A stretch of DNA of 54,913 nt, from assembly GCF_900639865.1 (NCBI RefSeq), contig NZ_CAAAHX010000016.1, positions 1-54,913 of the forward strand. The letters run 5' to 3'. Positions 1-8,889 of the stretch are shown here, one piece after another. Origin of the DNA: Legionella gresilensis (lineage in GTDB: Bacteria; Pseudomonadota; Gammaproteobacteria; Legionellales; Legionellaceae). The notes beneath the pieces are model-generated. The model did not search any database and had not been told where the DNA came from. It saw only the letters and a program-made list of their open reading frames with translations. Numbering within the stretch: position 1 is the first letter of the stretch; each line of letters opens with the position of its first letter. Made by a program: the position numbers and the translations under genes.

Positions 1-501
1 TGTTTGCAGTATTTAAACTATTGTTAAAAATAGTTCTTATTGATGTTTATTTAAACGAAACATTTCGCGACACCGACGGCTTATCCACAAAAATAGTGGA
101 TAAGCTTGTGGAGAAGAGTAATTAATTCTTTTATTTTAAAGTATTTTCTATAATGCTTCATTTTTACATTGTTGTTTAACGGTCAGGCAGTAAGTTGGCT
201 CCAAAGGCAATATAATTTAGCACATTAACTTTAAAGAATAATAGATTAATTTAAGCTAACCCTGCTGATTTAAGGCAAAATATATATTACAAAACCTCAA
301 ATCATAATTTTAGGAACTCTGCAGGTAAATAATGGGAGTATGGCAGATTACAAGGTAACTAATACGCTTAATGCTTGCTGTTTAAATTAAAGCTAAATTC
401 ACCACTATTCGTTTAAACCTATTTGCCTTAAACTATTATATTGATTTTATCTGTACAAATACTATTTTAGTGTTCTTTTATTATCACTGTTAGGAAATTT
501 T
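1..501. other. Intergenic region with DnaA-box-like palindrome
   Basis: I see no coding region here. At 79-105 there is an inverted repeat with 10-bp arms (GCTTATCCAC / GTGGATAAGC) around a 7-nt spacer. Its left arm runs into a perfect DnaA box TTATCCACA at 81-89. The right arm gives a one-mismatch box on the other strand, and a third degenerate site (TGTGGAGAA) lies at 107-115. The rest is AT-rich. A sequence at 370-392 recurs at 2020-2039 (see the direct-repeat entries). Confidence 0.5.
370..392 (+). repeat. Direct repeat copy 1 (AATGCTTGCTGT...AATTAAAG)
   Basis: AATGCTTGCTGT at 370-381 is followed three bases later by AATTAAAG at 385-392. The same two blocks occur directly joined at 2020-2039. 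The two copies bracket the coiled-coil gene and the tyrosine recombinase, so they could be attachment-site relics, or chance. Confidence 0.4.
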
Positions 502-990
502 ATGCCGTTGTTTCGTTTCCATACTTCCAAAGAGCTTAAAAATTTATTTCAAGAAAAATCTCTAAAAGAGTTAAAAGAACTTAATCAGCACTATGATAAG
601 CTTTTTGAAAATTTTGGTAAAAGGGAAACAAGTATTTATAACCAAATTAATGCGATTAACCAAGCAATTATTGCTAAACAATTAGAAATAGCAGAGCATG
701 AAGATGTTGAGCATCAAGCTCAAACATACCGACAAAATGTATTAGATAATTTACCGGCAGACCCAGCAAAAAGATATTTAATTCTAAAAGGAATTGCATA
801 TGGCCATGATAAAGGGCCTGAACTTCGAGAAGAATTAAAATCTTTAGAGCAGAGTAAAGTCAATTTAACCGGAAGACAAAACATGTTAGGCGCTGAGTTC
901 CAAGCATGTATAAAAGAATTTAAAATCATCAATGCTGTAATTAACGAGAAAGAACTTGACTTAAAAGCGCCAAAATTTGCTTTAAGTTAA
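502..990 (+). CDS. Hypothetical coiled-coil protein
   Basis: A 162-residue protein with no family I recognise. It is mostly charged and helical, with long Lys/Glu/Leu-rich heptad-like stretches at about residues 8-70 and 105-155, suggesting two coiled-coil helices around a central segment with two prolines. There is no signal peptide or membrane segment, so it should be soluble. The ATG is preceded by a good ribosome binding site (AGGAAA, about 6 nt away), which supports it being real. It stands alone, upstream of a convergent tyrosine recombinase, and the pair are bracketed by short direct repeats. A small coiled-coil effector is possible, but nothing proves it. Confidence 0.7.
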   Translation: MPLFRFHTSKELKNLFQEKSLKELKELNQHYDKLFENFGKRETSIYNQINAINQAIIAKQLEIAEHEDVEHQAQTYRQNVLDNLPADPAKRYLILKGIAYGHDKGPELREELKSLEQSKVNLTGRQNMLGAEFQACIKEFKIINAVINEKELDLKAPKFALS

Positions 991-1341
991 ATAAATTTTC
1001 ATTTAAGTATATTAGTTTCGATATGATCTGACAGATGTCTTGAAAAAGAGAGAATTTCCAGTTTGATAGTTTCAGGACCTCTATTTTAAAATAGAGTCGG
1101 CGGTAAATTGCTAGCTTCATCCAAACCATGGATAATTCTGCAAACTGAATGGCATCAATTTTTAAATGTAAGGCTATATCCGAATTAGGCCTTAAACTTA
1201 AATTCTCTTAAGTCACATAAACAAATAAAATTAATCTTTACGTAACATTAATTAAATGACCAGTTAAGTGACTAATTTACAGGTTTTTGGGAGTAGGTTA
1301 GGGGTAGTTCCATAACGGGTCGTTTCAATTATGTTCTTACT
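991..1341. other. Intergenic, contains 18-bp perfect palindrome
   Basis: There is no convincing gene. At 1079-1096 there is a perfect palindrome, CTCTATTTTAAAATAGAG. A purine-rich stretch (GGGAGTAGGTTAGGGG) lies just beyond the 3' end of the recombinase gene. A minus-strand frame is open for about 90 codons across the region but has no good start or recognisable family. Confidence 0.35.
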
Positions 1342-1935
1342 TTAAACTAATGCCAAATTGGCTACAATTCGCTTAAGTCTATCTGGATTATCATCGACAT
1401 AAATAGAAGTTGTGACAATGGAAGCATGACCTGCTAATCTTGAAACTGCTTTAATATCGACCCCTTGCTCAATAAGTTTGGTAATAAAGGTTCGCCGGCC
1501 CGAGTGAGAGCTAGCGCCCAAAATTCCTGCCTTATCATACATTTTTCGAAACCATTTTTGTAAGGTATTGGGTGTAAAGCGACTGCGACGTTGTGTTTGA
1601 AAGAATGGTTTGTGACGAGCTACGTTATTATCTTTTAAATGATTAAGATAAGTTTGTAGCGTTTCTCGCAATTTCTTGTTACTCAAATAAGCATAACGTT
1701 GTTTTTCACCTTTGGTCATAGAGCGTTTAAGGCAAATTTCATCAAGTAGGCGGTAATGGCTATCAGCCACATCAGCAATCGTTAAATAAGCAATTTCTTT
1801 GGCTCGCAGCCCTAAGCCAAACGAACAATAAATCATTGCAACATTGCGAATAGCAAATGTACTATCTTTAGCCACTGCTAAGAGTCGTCTGAACTCCGCA
1901 TCTGTTAACACTTTTGCTTTACCTTCTCTAGCCAC
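1342..1935 (-). CDS. Tyrosine recombinase (phage-type integrase), catalytic domain only
   Basis: Site-specific recombinase of the tyrosine (lambda integrase) family. The catalytic set is visible: Arg in GLGLRAKE, His-x-x-Arg in HSGRRTF, His in LAGHAS, and the nucleophile Tyr in TSIYVDD. The C-terminal catalytic fold is complete. However, the protein is only about 197 residues from the GTG at 1935 (217 from a TTG at 1995) and has no N-terminal core-binding SAM-like domain of about 90 residues. It is therefore a solitary catalytic-domain integrase or a 5'-truncated one. The conserved region begins right at the GTG start. It lies convergent to the coiled-coil gene at 502. Activity would depend on the missing arm or a partner. 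Confidence 0.85.
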   Translation of the reverse strand: MAREGKAKVLTDAEFRRLLAVAKDSTFAIRNVAMIYCSFGLGLRAKEIAYLTIADVADSHYRLLDEICLKRSMTKGEKQRYAYLSNKKLRETLQTYLNHLKDNNVARHKPFFQTQRRSRFTPNTLQKWFRKMYDKAGILGASSHSGRRTFITKLIEQGVDIKAVSRLAGHASIVTTSIYVDDNPDRLKRIVANLALV

Positions 1936-1995
1936 AATTTTTAATCTAAATTCCTGAAAAAATAATATTTTAACTAAAAGAGGCTCTCTTGGCAA

Positions 1996-2447
1996 AAATA
2001 AAAACCTGTAGTCTTTAAAAATGCTTGCTGTAATTAAAGAGGTCCTTAATTATCTATTTTAGGTTGTCTAATAATTTTAATATTAAATATAAGAAATTAT
2101 TTATGGCTATTAATATAGTACTAACGAATTTTTACTTAATCATAGAATTAACTTAATATTGAACTGCTAATTTCATTATAGTGATCGATTAAATTGTAAA
2201 ATAAGCAAAAGAGACAATTACAAAATTTAGAACTTTGTAGAAGGAGCAGTAAAGAAAAGAAAGAAAAGATAGATTTTAGTAAATAAATTAATTTACCTAA
2301 AAATTTAAGATGTAAGTACATCTTAAAGGGGATGGTAAGTAACAAATATAATATTAGGTCATTATTATTTATTTTGATTTTCGATACTTGGTTGAATACT
2401 TATTAATAGTGCAGTATTTTATTGCTCTACAATGATAAGGAAATACC
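1996..2447. other. Intergenic, AT-rich
   Basis: No gene is supported. It holds the second copy of the direct repeat (2020-2039) and presumably the promoter for the downstream porin gene. No clear terminator hairpin was found. Confidence 0.4.
2020..2039 (+). repeat. Direct repeat copy 2 (AATGCTTGCTGTAATTAAAG)
   Basis: The same 12-bp and 8-bp blocks as at 370-392, here without the 3-nt insertion. This copy lies about 85 bp upstream of the recombinase start. Confidence 0.4.
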
Positions 2448-3401
2448 ATGTTACGTTATAAAATAACTGGAATTGCAATTGTATTGCTATCTAAAGTCTT
2501 ATTTGCTGGAACAATGGGTGCTATGGACCTAACACCAATTTGTGTTCCTGGAAGCAGTATAATTCCTTGTGTTACTAATGCGTGGGATATCAGTGCAAGT
2601 GCACTCTATTTAAAGCCAAAATACGGCGATAAATTAGTTTACCTTGGTGTATTTCACGATCAGAATTTATCCCATAATATTGCTAAAAAATCTAGGGAAT
2701 GGGATTGGGGTTATAAAATAGAGGCTTCCTATCATTATAGTACTGGAAGCGATCTTAATATTAATTGGTCTCACTTTAACCAATCTATAACAAATAACAC
2801 TACCTTTACTGTAGGATCATTTGGGATAGCATTACCTTTAACATATACGATTAAACCAAAATGGAACTCGCTTAATCTAGAATATGGGCAGATAGTTAAT
2901 TATGGTGAAAATAGAAGCTTTAGATTTTATGGCGGACTACAAACTACTGAATTAGATAGTGATGCTTTACTCAATTTGCCTCCTATCTTTATAGGAGGTA
3001 TTACACGTTATGTAAGCGCAAGTGGCGATATAAAATATCATAGCATCGGTCCAAGAGTTGGCCTAGATTACTATTCCAATTTTTTGGGTAATTTTGGTAT
3101 ATATGCAGATGCCGCTATAACAGTGCTTTTCGGAAATGGACAATTTCATAGAACAAGTTTTATTAATGATATCGTTTTGAGCTACAAAAGTGGTTCAAGG
3201 AATCTTGTTCTCCCTGAATTTGAAGGAAAAATTGGCGCGCAATTTATTTTCCTTATGGGTCGAAGTTATTTATCTTTTAACGCTGGCTATATGTTAGTTG
3301 ATTTTTTATCCGGTACAGATAGTTTATCAACCAAAGGATTTGGGGATATTTTCTCCTTAAGTGGAGTTTATATTGGGGTTAAGTGGGCTGATAGTCTATA
3401 A
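2448..3401 (+). CDS. Major outer membrane protein (Legionella/Coxiella MOMP-type porin)
   Basis: An outer-membrane beta-barrel of 317 residues. Residues 1-20 form a signal peptide ending LLSKVLFA. The mature protein starts AGTMG and carries ICVPGSSIIPC (two cysteines) and a AWDISASALYLKPKYGD block. This arrangement is diagnostic of the Legionella-type major outer membrane protein family, in which cysteines cross-link subunits. The rest alternates aromatic/hydrophobic and polar residues as in transmembrane strands, ending in a strand YIGVKWADSL. It has a strong ribosome binding site (AAGGAA) before the ATG. It should act as a surface porin or adhesin in the outer membrane. It stands alone, convergent to the SGNH-TPR gene. 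This is the best taxonomic marker in the window. Confidence 0.9.
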   Translation: MLRYKITGIAIVLLSKVLFAGTMGAMDLTPICVPGSSIIPCVTNAWDISASALYLKPKYGDKLVYLGVFHDQNLSHNIAKKSREWDWGYKIEASYHYSTGSDLNINWSHFNQSITNNTTFTVGSFGIALPLTYTIKPKWNSLNLEYGQIVNYGENRSFRFYGGLQTTELDSDALLNLPPIFIGGITRYVSASGDIKYHSIGPRVGLDYYSNFLGNFGIYADAAITVLFGNGQFHRTSFINDIVLSYKSGSRNLVLPEFEGKIGAQFIFLMGRSYLSFNAGYMLVDFLSGTDSLSTKGFGDIFSLSGVYIGVKWADSL

Positions 3402-3440
3402 ATGATTATTAGAAATCATATCTTATTTTAATCCTTTTAA

Positions 3441-3466
3441 TAGGCTGTCTTATTTTTAACAGCCTA
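3441..3466. terminator. Hairpin between convergent genes
   Basis: An 8-bp stem TAGGCTGT / ACAGCCTA with a 10-nt loop lies between the porin gene and the convergent SGNH-TPR gene. It lacks a classic T-run on either side, so it is a possible bidirectional terminator only. Confidence 0.4.
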
Positions 3467-3520
3467 ATTAAAGTAAAAATGTTAATTGTATTTATAAGCT
3501 AATAAATTTTCATAAAAAAC

Positions 3521-5998
3521 TTAAGCACTTACTTCTGTTAATTTCTTAGATCGAGATACTAGACATTTTTGAGCCTGTTTTTTATAAGAATCAATTTCTG
3601 GAAATAAAATACATAATTTTTCCCAGTAAGATAAGGATTCTTCAAGTTTTTTCTGTTTCATTAGCGCAACAGCTAAAATTCTTAATGCTTGTATATTATC
3701 TGGATCTTTATTATAGATAGATTGAGCAAGTTTAATTTGATTTTCCGAACTTTCTGCATCCTTTAATTGGTCTGACATTTTTCTCAGAATTAAAGTTTTT
3801 ATTTTTAAGACTTGCTTATCTTCTGGAGCTTCATTAATTAACGCTACATTTATCTCCCATGCTCGTTCGAAATCTCCTTTTTCTAAAAGGATTTTTATAT
3901 TTTCTAAAGCTCCTTTTATAACTGATTTAGAAAGACTTTTAATTTGAGCTGGTTGGTTGTCTTTGGAATTAAAATATAACTTCATTTGTTGTACAGTAAA
4001 AAGGGCTTCAAGAAAATTATTAGCTTTCAATGCCGCTTTTGTTCTTAGTATCCATGCATGTTTATCTTTACTCTCTAAAGTTGTTGCCTTAATCAACCAA
4101 TCTAAAGCTTCGGAATATTGATTCTTTGCGAAAAATGAGCGACCCATCAATAATGCTATTCCAGGAAAAGTTCGATCTAAAAATGATATATTCATTCCCG
4201 CTTTTATTGCTTTATCATAATTCGCATTATTATAAGCATCTTTGAGCTCGCTACGCTGATTTAGAATATATTCACGTCGAGCTCTAATAGCTAAGTTCTG
4301 TCGGGGCTGGATTAATAACAAAGCGCTTAAGTAATTCATCCACTGCTTAGAATTTTTCTGGCGAAAATTATGATCTTCAATAAAATTTAACCACTCTGCT
4401 GATATTTTAACGATCATTTTTTTAACTTGGGGATCATCAGGCCATATCTCTGAGGCTTTTTGCAGGCTTTTCGCAGCAGATAAAATAAAGTTATGATTTA
4501 GTGCAGTTCTTGCAATAGAAATAATTTCATCAGCTGAGATGGAAGACACTCTTTCAATCAAAAGTTCTAAGCTTTTCTCATCTGCTACTGTCGCAAGCAT
4601 TCTATTTAAAGCGGATATAAGATTAGAATCATTAGGAGATATTTCTAAAGCTAAGTTAAGCCATTTAATTGCCTTCTCAAAATCATTTTCTTGCTCAAAA
4701 AGCAGCGCTTGTTGAGAAGCTGCTTCTAACCTGAAATCTTCAAATTTATATAACTGTTCCCAATAAATACTAGCTTTAATTGGCTCACCTAAAGCTTGAG
4801 CCGCCATAGCTGATAGCTTAATGACTTCAGGTTCATAAAACTCTTCCTCAAAAAGAATATCAGCGTTATTTAAGACATCATTAAATTGTTTAAGGTTAAA
4901 GTAACTTTTAATTAAAGTAAGTCGGCTATCATTACTTAGCTCTTGATTTTCATCAAGAAACTTAAAATTTTCTATCGCTCTTTCATAATCATTTAAATAA
5001 TATAATATAAGGCCAAAAAATTCTTTAGCTGCTGAGAATTTAGGATGTTTGCGCATTAAATTATTAAGCTGCTGAAGTACAGTCGTTATTTCACCTTGCT
5101 CGTATAATTCTTTAAGGCGTTCTAATTCATTATTTAAAATATTTTTGTCATTTTCAATTTCCTCATTATGTAAGCCATTTATATGCAAACCATTTAGAAG
5201 AGGTTCAATATAAAGTCGTTGTAAATCATTAAAAATTCGATTTTCAAACAATGGCGTGTAATGAGTGCTATCTAAGCCGTTTTTTTGTAAAGAGAGAGAT
5301 TGACCAAGTACCATCATAAGATGTGTTGGGTTGTAAACTTTACATCCAATATCTTTACCTGTTTTCTCAATTGTTTTAATCCAACTATCGCGAGAACTAA
5401 TATATGACATATCAGGTAATTTAACATTGCAATGAGTAATATAGACAACATTTTTTACCCGATTTGTGATTTCTATCATATCTTGTTTAAGTTCATCAGG
5501 AGTCATTTGTTTAACTGAAATTTTGCTTAATAACTTTTGCTTTTCTTTGGGGTAAGCTTTATAAATGGGATCATTTTGTAAAAAGCCTAATAATTCTTCT
5601 CGATTTGCTTTTGCAGCTAATAACCAAAATTTCTTTGTTCGTTCTTGATCTAAAAAAAATTCTGAAAAATATACATATATATAATTCATTTGTACGTATT
5701 CATCATTAACCATAGCAACTTTTGCAGAGGAAATTTCGACAAAGTACAGATCAGATGGCGTTGTTTGTTTCCTTAATTGATCTTTATTAAAGCGTAGTCG
5801 GGGAGATAGAATTGGATGAATTTCTTTTGATGGGAGGTAATCGCCTTGTAAATATTTGAGTTGTTGTAATGCTTCAGCACTAGTATGAGTAAAACCATAA
5901 ATATCTGCAGTGTTTAATTGTGAATAAGTTTTAGAATTAAATTTTTTAAATGGGTTATGTATGCGGCAAGAACCGATAGGTGTTATTTTTATGGTCAT
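3521..5998 (-). CDS. SGNH-like N-terminal domain fused to long TPR array
   Basis: A cytosolic-looking 825-residue protein. Residues 1-270 resemble a GSCFA/SGNH hydrolase-like domain: a GSC block at 9-11 (PIGSCRIHNP) could hold the nucleophile region, and a DSTH block at 243-246 fits the C-terminal DxxH catalytic motif. Residues about 285-815 are helical repeats in the TPR style (for example YYLNDYERAIENF, EKAIKWLNLALEISPND, YSEALDWLIKATTLE). SGNH enzymes with this type of N-terminus often add or remove acyl groups on polysaccharides. It is separated by about 930 bp from the capsule export genes on the same strand, and its TPR style matches the two other TPR enzymes there, so a role in glycan modification is inferred. 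The ATG is preceded by a weak GAGA ribosome site. Confidence 0.7.
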   Translation of the reverse strand: MTIKITPIGSCRIHNPFKKFNSKTYSQLNTADIYGFTHTSAEALQQLKYLQGDYLPSKEIHPILSPRLRFNKDQLRKQTTPSDLYFVEISSAKVAMVNDEYVQMNYIYVYFSEFFLDQERTKKFWLLAAKANREELLGFLQNDPIYKAYPKEKQKLLSKISVKQMTPDELKQDMIEITNRVKNVVYITHCNVKLPDMSYISSRDSWIKTIEKTGKDIGCKVYNPTHLMMVLGQSLSLQKNGLDSTHYTPLFENRIFNDLQRLYIEPLLNGLHINGLHNEEIENDKNILNNELERLKELYEQGEITTVLQQLNNLMRKHPKFSAAKEFFGLILYYLNDYERAIENFKFLDENQELSNDSRLTLIKSYFNLKQFNDVLNNADILFEEEFYEPEVIKLSAMAAQALGEPIKASIYWEQLYKFEDFRLEAASQQALLFEQENDFEKAIKWLNLALEISPNDSNLISALNRMLATVADEKSLELLIERVSSISADEIISIARTALNHNFILSAAKSLQKASEIWPDDPQVKKMIVKISAEWLNFIEDHNFRQKNSKQWMNYLSALLLIQPRQNLAIRARREYILNQRSELKDAYNNANYDKAIKAGMNISFLDRTFPGIALLMGRSFFAKNQYSEALDWLIKATTLESKDKHAWILRTKAALKANNFLEALFTVQQMKLYFNSKDNQPAQIKSLSKSVIKGALENIKILLEKGDFERAWEINVALINEAPEDKQVLKIKTLILRKMSDQLKDAESSENQIKLAQSIYNKDPDNIQALRILAVALMKQKKLEESLSYWEKLCILFPEIDSYKKQAQKCLVSRSKKLTEVSA

Positions 5999-6570
5999 AA
6001 TATTTCTCGCTACTTTCGACTAAGTTTTATATTGTTAACTAATGCTATCTGTAGTACAGATTTACTTATTAATCTTTTAAGTTAGATACTTTTATTCTTA
6101 ATTAAGAATAATTTAGCGGAATTCCAAGTCAAATTATTATAAATTTATATTCATAATGTTAAGAGACTGTATTGGAAAAATAGAATATAGTTAGGTAAAA
6201 TAAGCTTTAATTGATTTTAAAATATAATTAAGTAATTTTTATAAAGCTTCTTAAAGGTAAGTCTTCACCTACTAAAGAATAATGGATTTATTTAAATCAT
6301 TAGCCACTTCCTTATAGCTTCTATCATTTTTAAATATAAATTAACTGTTTTTCATCTTGGTGTCTATCTACTTTATAAGGTCGAAAAATAATTAAAAATG
6401 TATATTCTGGTTTATTATAGCTAAAAAATTACTAAAATTCTTATTTATCTGTTAACAGATAAGGATTGAGCGCTAGTGATGTTTTCTAGAACCTCTGCTA
6501 ATAACTACATATGATCGTATAATTATTTTGGTTAACTCAATATAAGTTTGATAAATAATAGTATTTATAA
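5999..6570. other. Intergenic region with 18-bp palindrome
   Basis: No intact gene. A perfect palindrome TTATCTGTTAACAGATAA lies at 6445-6462 and looks like an operator. The sequence just upstream of the minus-strand gene (about 6001-6060) presumably contains its promoter. A 5'-truncated LysR relic follows. Confidence 0.4.
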
Positions 6571-6804
6571 TGTTTTTATATTACCGTTATTTTCGATCTT
6601 CCTGAGGAAAGTATTGCTCAATTATTTATTAACGAGTTTGGTTATGGTGTTCTTACCAAGGAATTCGTAGAACCTTATATAAAAACAGGCGAGTTACAGG
6701 TTCTTAATCAAGGAAAAACTTATACCAACCCTATTACTTTAGCTTGGTATAATAGAATTGAACCACCACATTATTTCACAGCTATAATTGACGCTATTAA
6801 ATAG
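6571..6804 (+). pseudogene. LysR-type regulator, C-terminal remnant
   Basis: An open frame of 77 codons with no start codon, preceded directly by a stop, encodes the last part of a LysR substrate-binding domain. It reads FINEFGYGVLTKEFVEP, then GELQVLNQGKTYTNPITLAWY, then a final helix ending IIDAIK and TAG. The GYGVL-P-x-G-L-V-L-x-W sequence order is typical of the C-terminal subdomain of LysR regulators. The DNA-binding half and the first effector-binding half are absent. This marks an old deletion between the capsule export operon and the SGNH-TPR gene. Confidence 0.75.
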
Positions 6805-6933
6805 TTCTAATATAAAGCTATTAATTATTCGTTTTACATTTAGAAGTGATGTGGGATTATTTCGATTTTTCCTAATTTGTATTAGTACCAATTTATAATT
6901 TTATCCAGGCATAAATTTTTAAAGTGAACTTAT

Positions 6934-8877
6934 TTAAATTGATTTAATATAACGCCATATTCCCCCGCTAAGGCGGGCATTATTAGGATTCGTAATTAGA
7001 AAGTTTAGTAAAAAGCTTAAAAATTTCTGCGTCCAGCGTTTACAAAAATCTTCAATATTTTCATTAGGAAATGGGCTTGGTAACTCTTTCAATTCAAAAC
7101 AAAAATTACTTTTTTCCCAATAAGGAATAGCAAAAAAAGAAGGAGCTTTTGTCTTAAAAGACATTCTAGCTGCAAAATCTGAGAAGGTTACTTTTTGATT
7201 TTCAAAATCAATTCTAGGAGCAGCTGGATTCATAGCGCCATCTACTGCAATAGTAATAACATTACGTTGGCGCAAGGACTTGATAATTTGTCTTACTACT
7301 TCAGCTTCAGTATTTACGCTAGTTGAAATCAAAGTATTATTATAAGGTAGTGATGGGATACTAGGTGTAGAGGCTATCCATTTATAAGGTAGCCCTAATA
7401 ATTCTAGTGCCAAAGGCCCAGCGTAAAGGCAGCCAACATGAGCTGATGCTAAAATAAGGCCCTTGCCTAGACTTAATTTGTCTTCAATTTTAAAATGTTT
7501 GTCCGCTAGATCTTCAAAAAAAGCCATCGGTTCATCAGCCTGATGAGGTCTACATTCTAGCCAATCCAGTAAGTAATGATCAACTAAGTATCCCCATTTA
7601 GCTTTTTCTTCATATAAAGCTCGATTGCTTTCATCCATTGAACTATGATTACTTATAATTTTCCACAACCAGTCAAATCTTGCTTGAGGTAGGTTAACTG
7701 TTTCTATTTTTTGACTTAATTGATTTAAGCCATTCTCAAAATTATCAGCAAGTGTTTTATTTCGAATTGTAAGGCTTTCTTCAAATATTATTTTTGCTTC
7801 ATCAGTACGTTGTGCTTGCACTAAGGCTGATGCTGCATATCGCTTCCATTTTACGGAATTAGGTAGTAATTTTACGACCTCAAGCATTTCATTTGCTGCT
7901 TCTTCATAATTTCCAGTAAATTTTAATGCTCTAGCATTAAGTAGTCTTGTATGTGGATTTCCTGGTAAAAGTACTTTTAGTTTTTCTAAATATTGCAGAG
8001 CGTTAGAATAATTTCCACGTCTGAATAATAAATCACCTAATAAGTTATTGATTTGAATATTGTCTGGATCAAGCTTGTGCGCTTTACTAAGAATTGTAAT
8101 AGCCTCATCTTCATTATTTTGGTTTTTAATATTTATTTTTGCCAAGAGTAAATAGAAACGTGCATCTTCGCAGCTTAGTTTTAGTAGCTGATTAATAATC
8201 TTTTCTGCTAAAGAATATTCTTCGCTATCAAATGCAATTTGTGCAGCTATAACTCCAAGATCTATTGATTGATTAGTTAGAGTGAGATTAGAAATATATT
8301 TAATACATAGCTTAAATTTTTCTGCTCGTGATAAAGTTAGAAGGGCAATTTTTAATAAACGGTCATTCTGTTGGTAAGCAAATTCATATTGCTCAGCTAA
8401 CTTTAAAGCGTCATCTAGTTTATTGTCTTGCAGCAGAAGTTGGATTAATTGAGCAGCAGTATCGTAGTTACCTTTATCAATATCTAAAATCTTTCTTAGA
8501 TAGACACAGCCTTCCTGGCGTTCATTTTGTCTAATTAATAGACTACCTAGGGTTGATAAGTCTAGTACAGAATTAGGATGTTTATTTAAAATTAATTTAA
8601 GTAATTTAATAGGCCAAATAAAATTCTTTGATTTTATTAACGGAGAAATCACCATACGACGTAGCCAGGCACAATCACTATAATTATCCCAAGAAAGGGA
8701 TTCAAATGTAGTAAAGCCCAAATCAAACTCTTGGATGTTAAAATAAATTAAACCTAATTTCATGAGTTCAGATGGGGAGAGGGGAGGTGATTGGTGCTTT
8801 ATTTTTAATAAGGCTTCTGGCCATTTTTTTAATTGTATTAACTGGTCTAGGTCGTTTAAAGATTCTTTAATTTCCAT
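6934..8877 (-). CDS. TPR protein with C-terminal LPLAT (LpxL/HtrB-like) acyltransferase domain
   Basis: A 647-residue fusion. Residues about 1-390 are TPR-like helical repeats (for example YNSALQ-type units such as RGNYSNALQYLEKLKVLLPG). Residues about 470-647 resemble the lysophospholipid acyltransferase superfamily as in LpxL/HtrB: LGKGLILASAHVG at about 470, an IAVDGAMNPAAPRIDF block near residue 545, and a late FLITNPNNARLSGGIW segment. The normal catalytic HX4(D/E) motif reads H480-VGCL-Y, so the acidic partner is missing. It starts 12 bp after the KpsE-like gene and is the last gene of that run. It may acylate the lipid anchor or glycan, or be a non-catalytic relative. Confidence 0.75.
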   Translation of the reverse strand: MEIKESLNDLDQLIQLKKWPEALLKIKHQSPPLSPSELMKLGLIYFNIQEFDLGFTTFESLSWDNYSDCAWLRRMVISPLIKSKNFIWPIKLLKLILNKHPNSVLDLSTLGSLLIRQNERQEGCVYLRKILDIDKGNYDTAAQLIQLLLQDNKLDDALKLAEQYEFAYQQNDRLLKIALLTLSRAEKFKLCIKYISNLTLTNQSIDLGVIAAQIAFDSEEYSLAEKIINQLLKLSCEDARFYLLLAKINIKNQNNEDEAITILSKAHKLDPDNIQINNLLGDLLFRRGNYSNALQYLEKLKVLLPGNPHTRLLNARALKFTGNYEEAANEMLEVVKLLPNSVKWKRYAASALVQAQRTDEAKIIFEESLTIRNKTLADNFENGLNQLSQKIETVNLPQARFDWLWKIISNHSSMDESNRALYEEKAKWGYLVDHYLLDWLECRPHQADEPMAFFEDLADKHFKIEDKLSLGKGLILASAHVGCLYAGPLALELLGLPYKWIASTPSIPSLPYNNTLISTSVNTEAEVVRQIIKSLRQRNVITIAVDGAMNPAAPRIDFENQKVTFSDFAARMSFKTKAPSFFAIPYWEKSNFCFELKELPSPFPNENIEDFCKRWTQKFLSFLLNFLITNPNNARLSGGIWRYIKSI

Positions 8878-8889
8878 CGTGTTTTAATC

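Noticed and set aside
941-1129. Minus-strand open frame (about 90 codons if extended upstream)
   Set aside because: No recognisable family, no good ribosome site, and it overlaps the end of a better-supported gene. Treated as chance.
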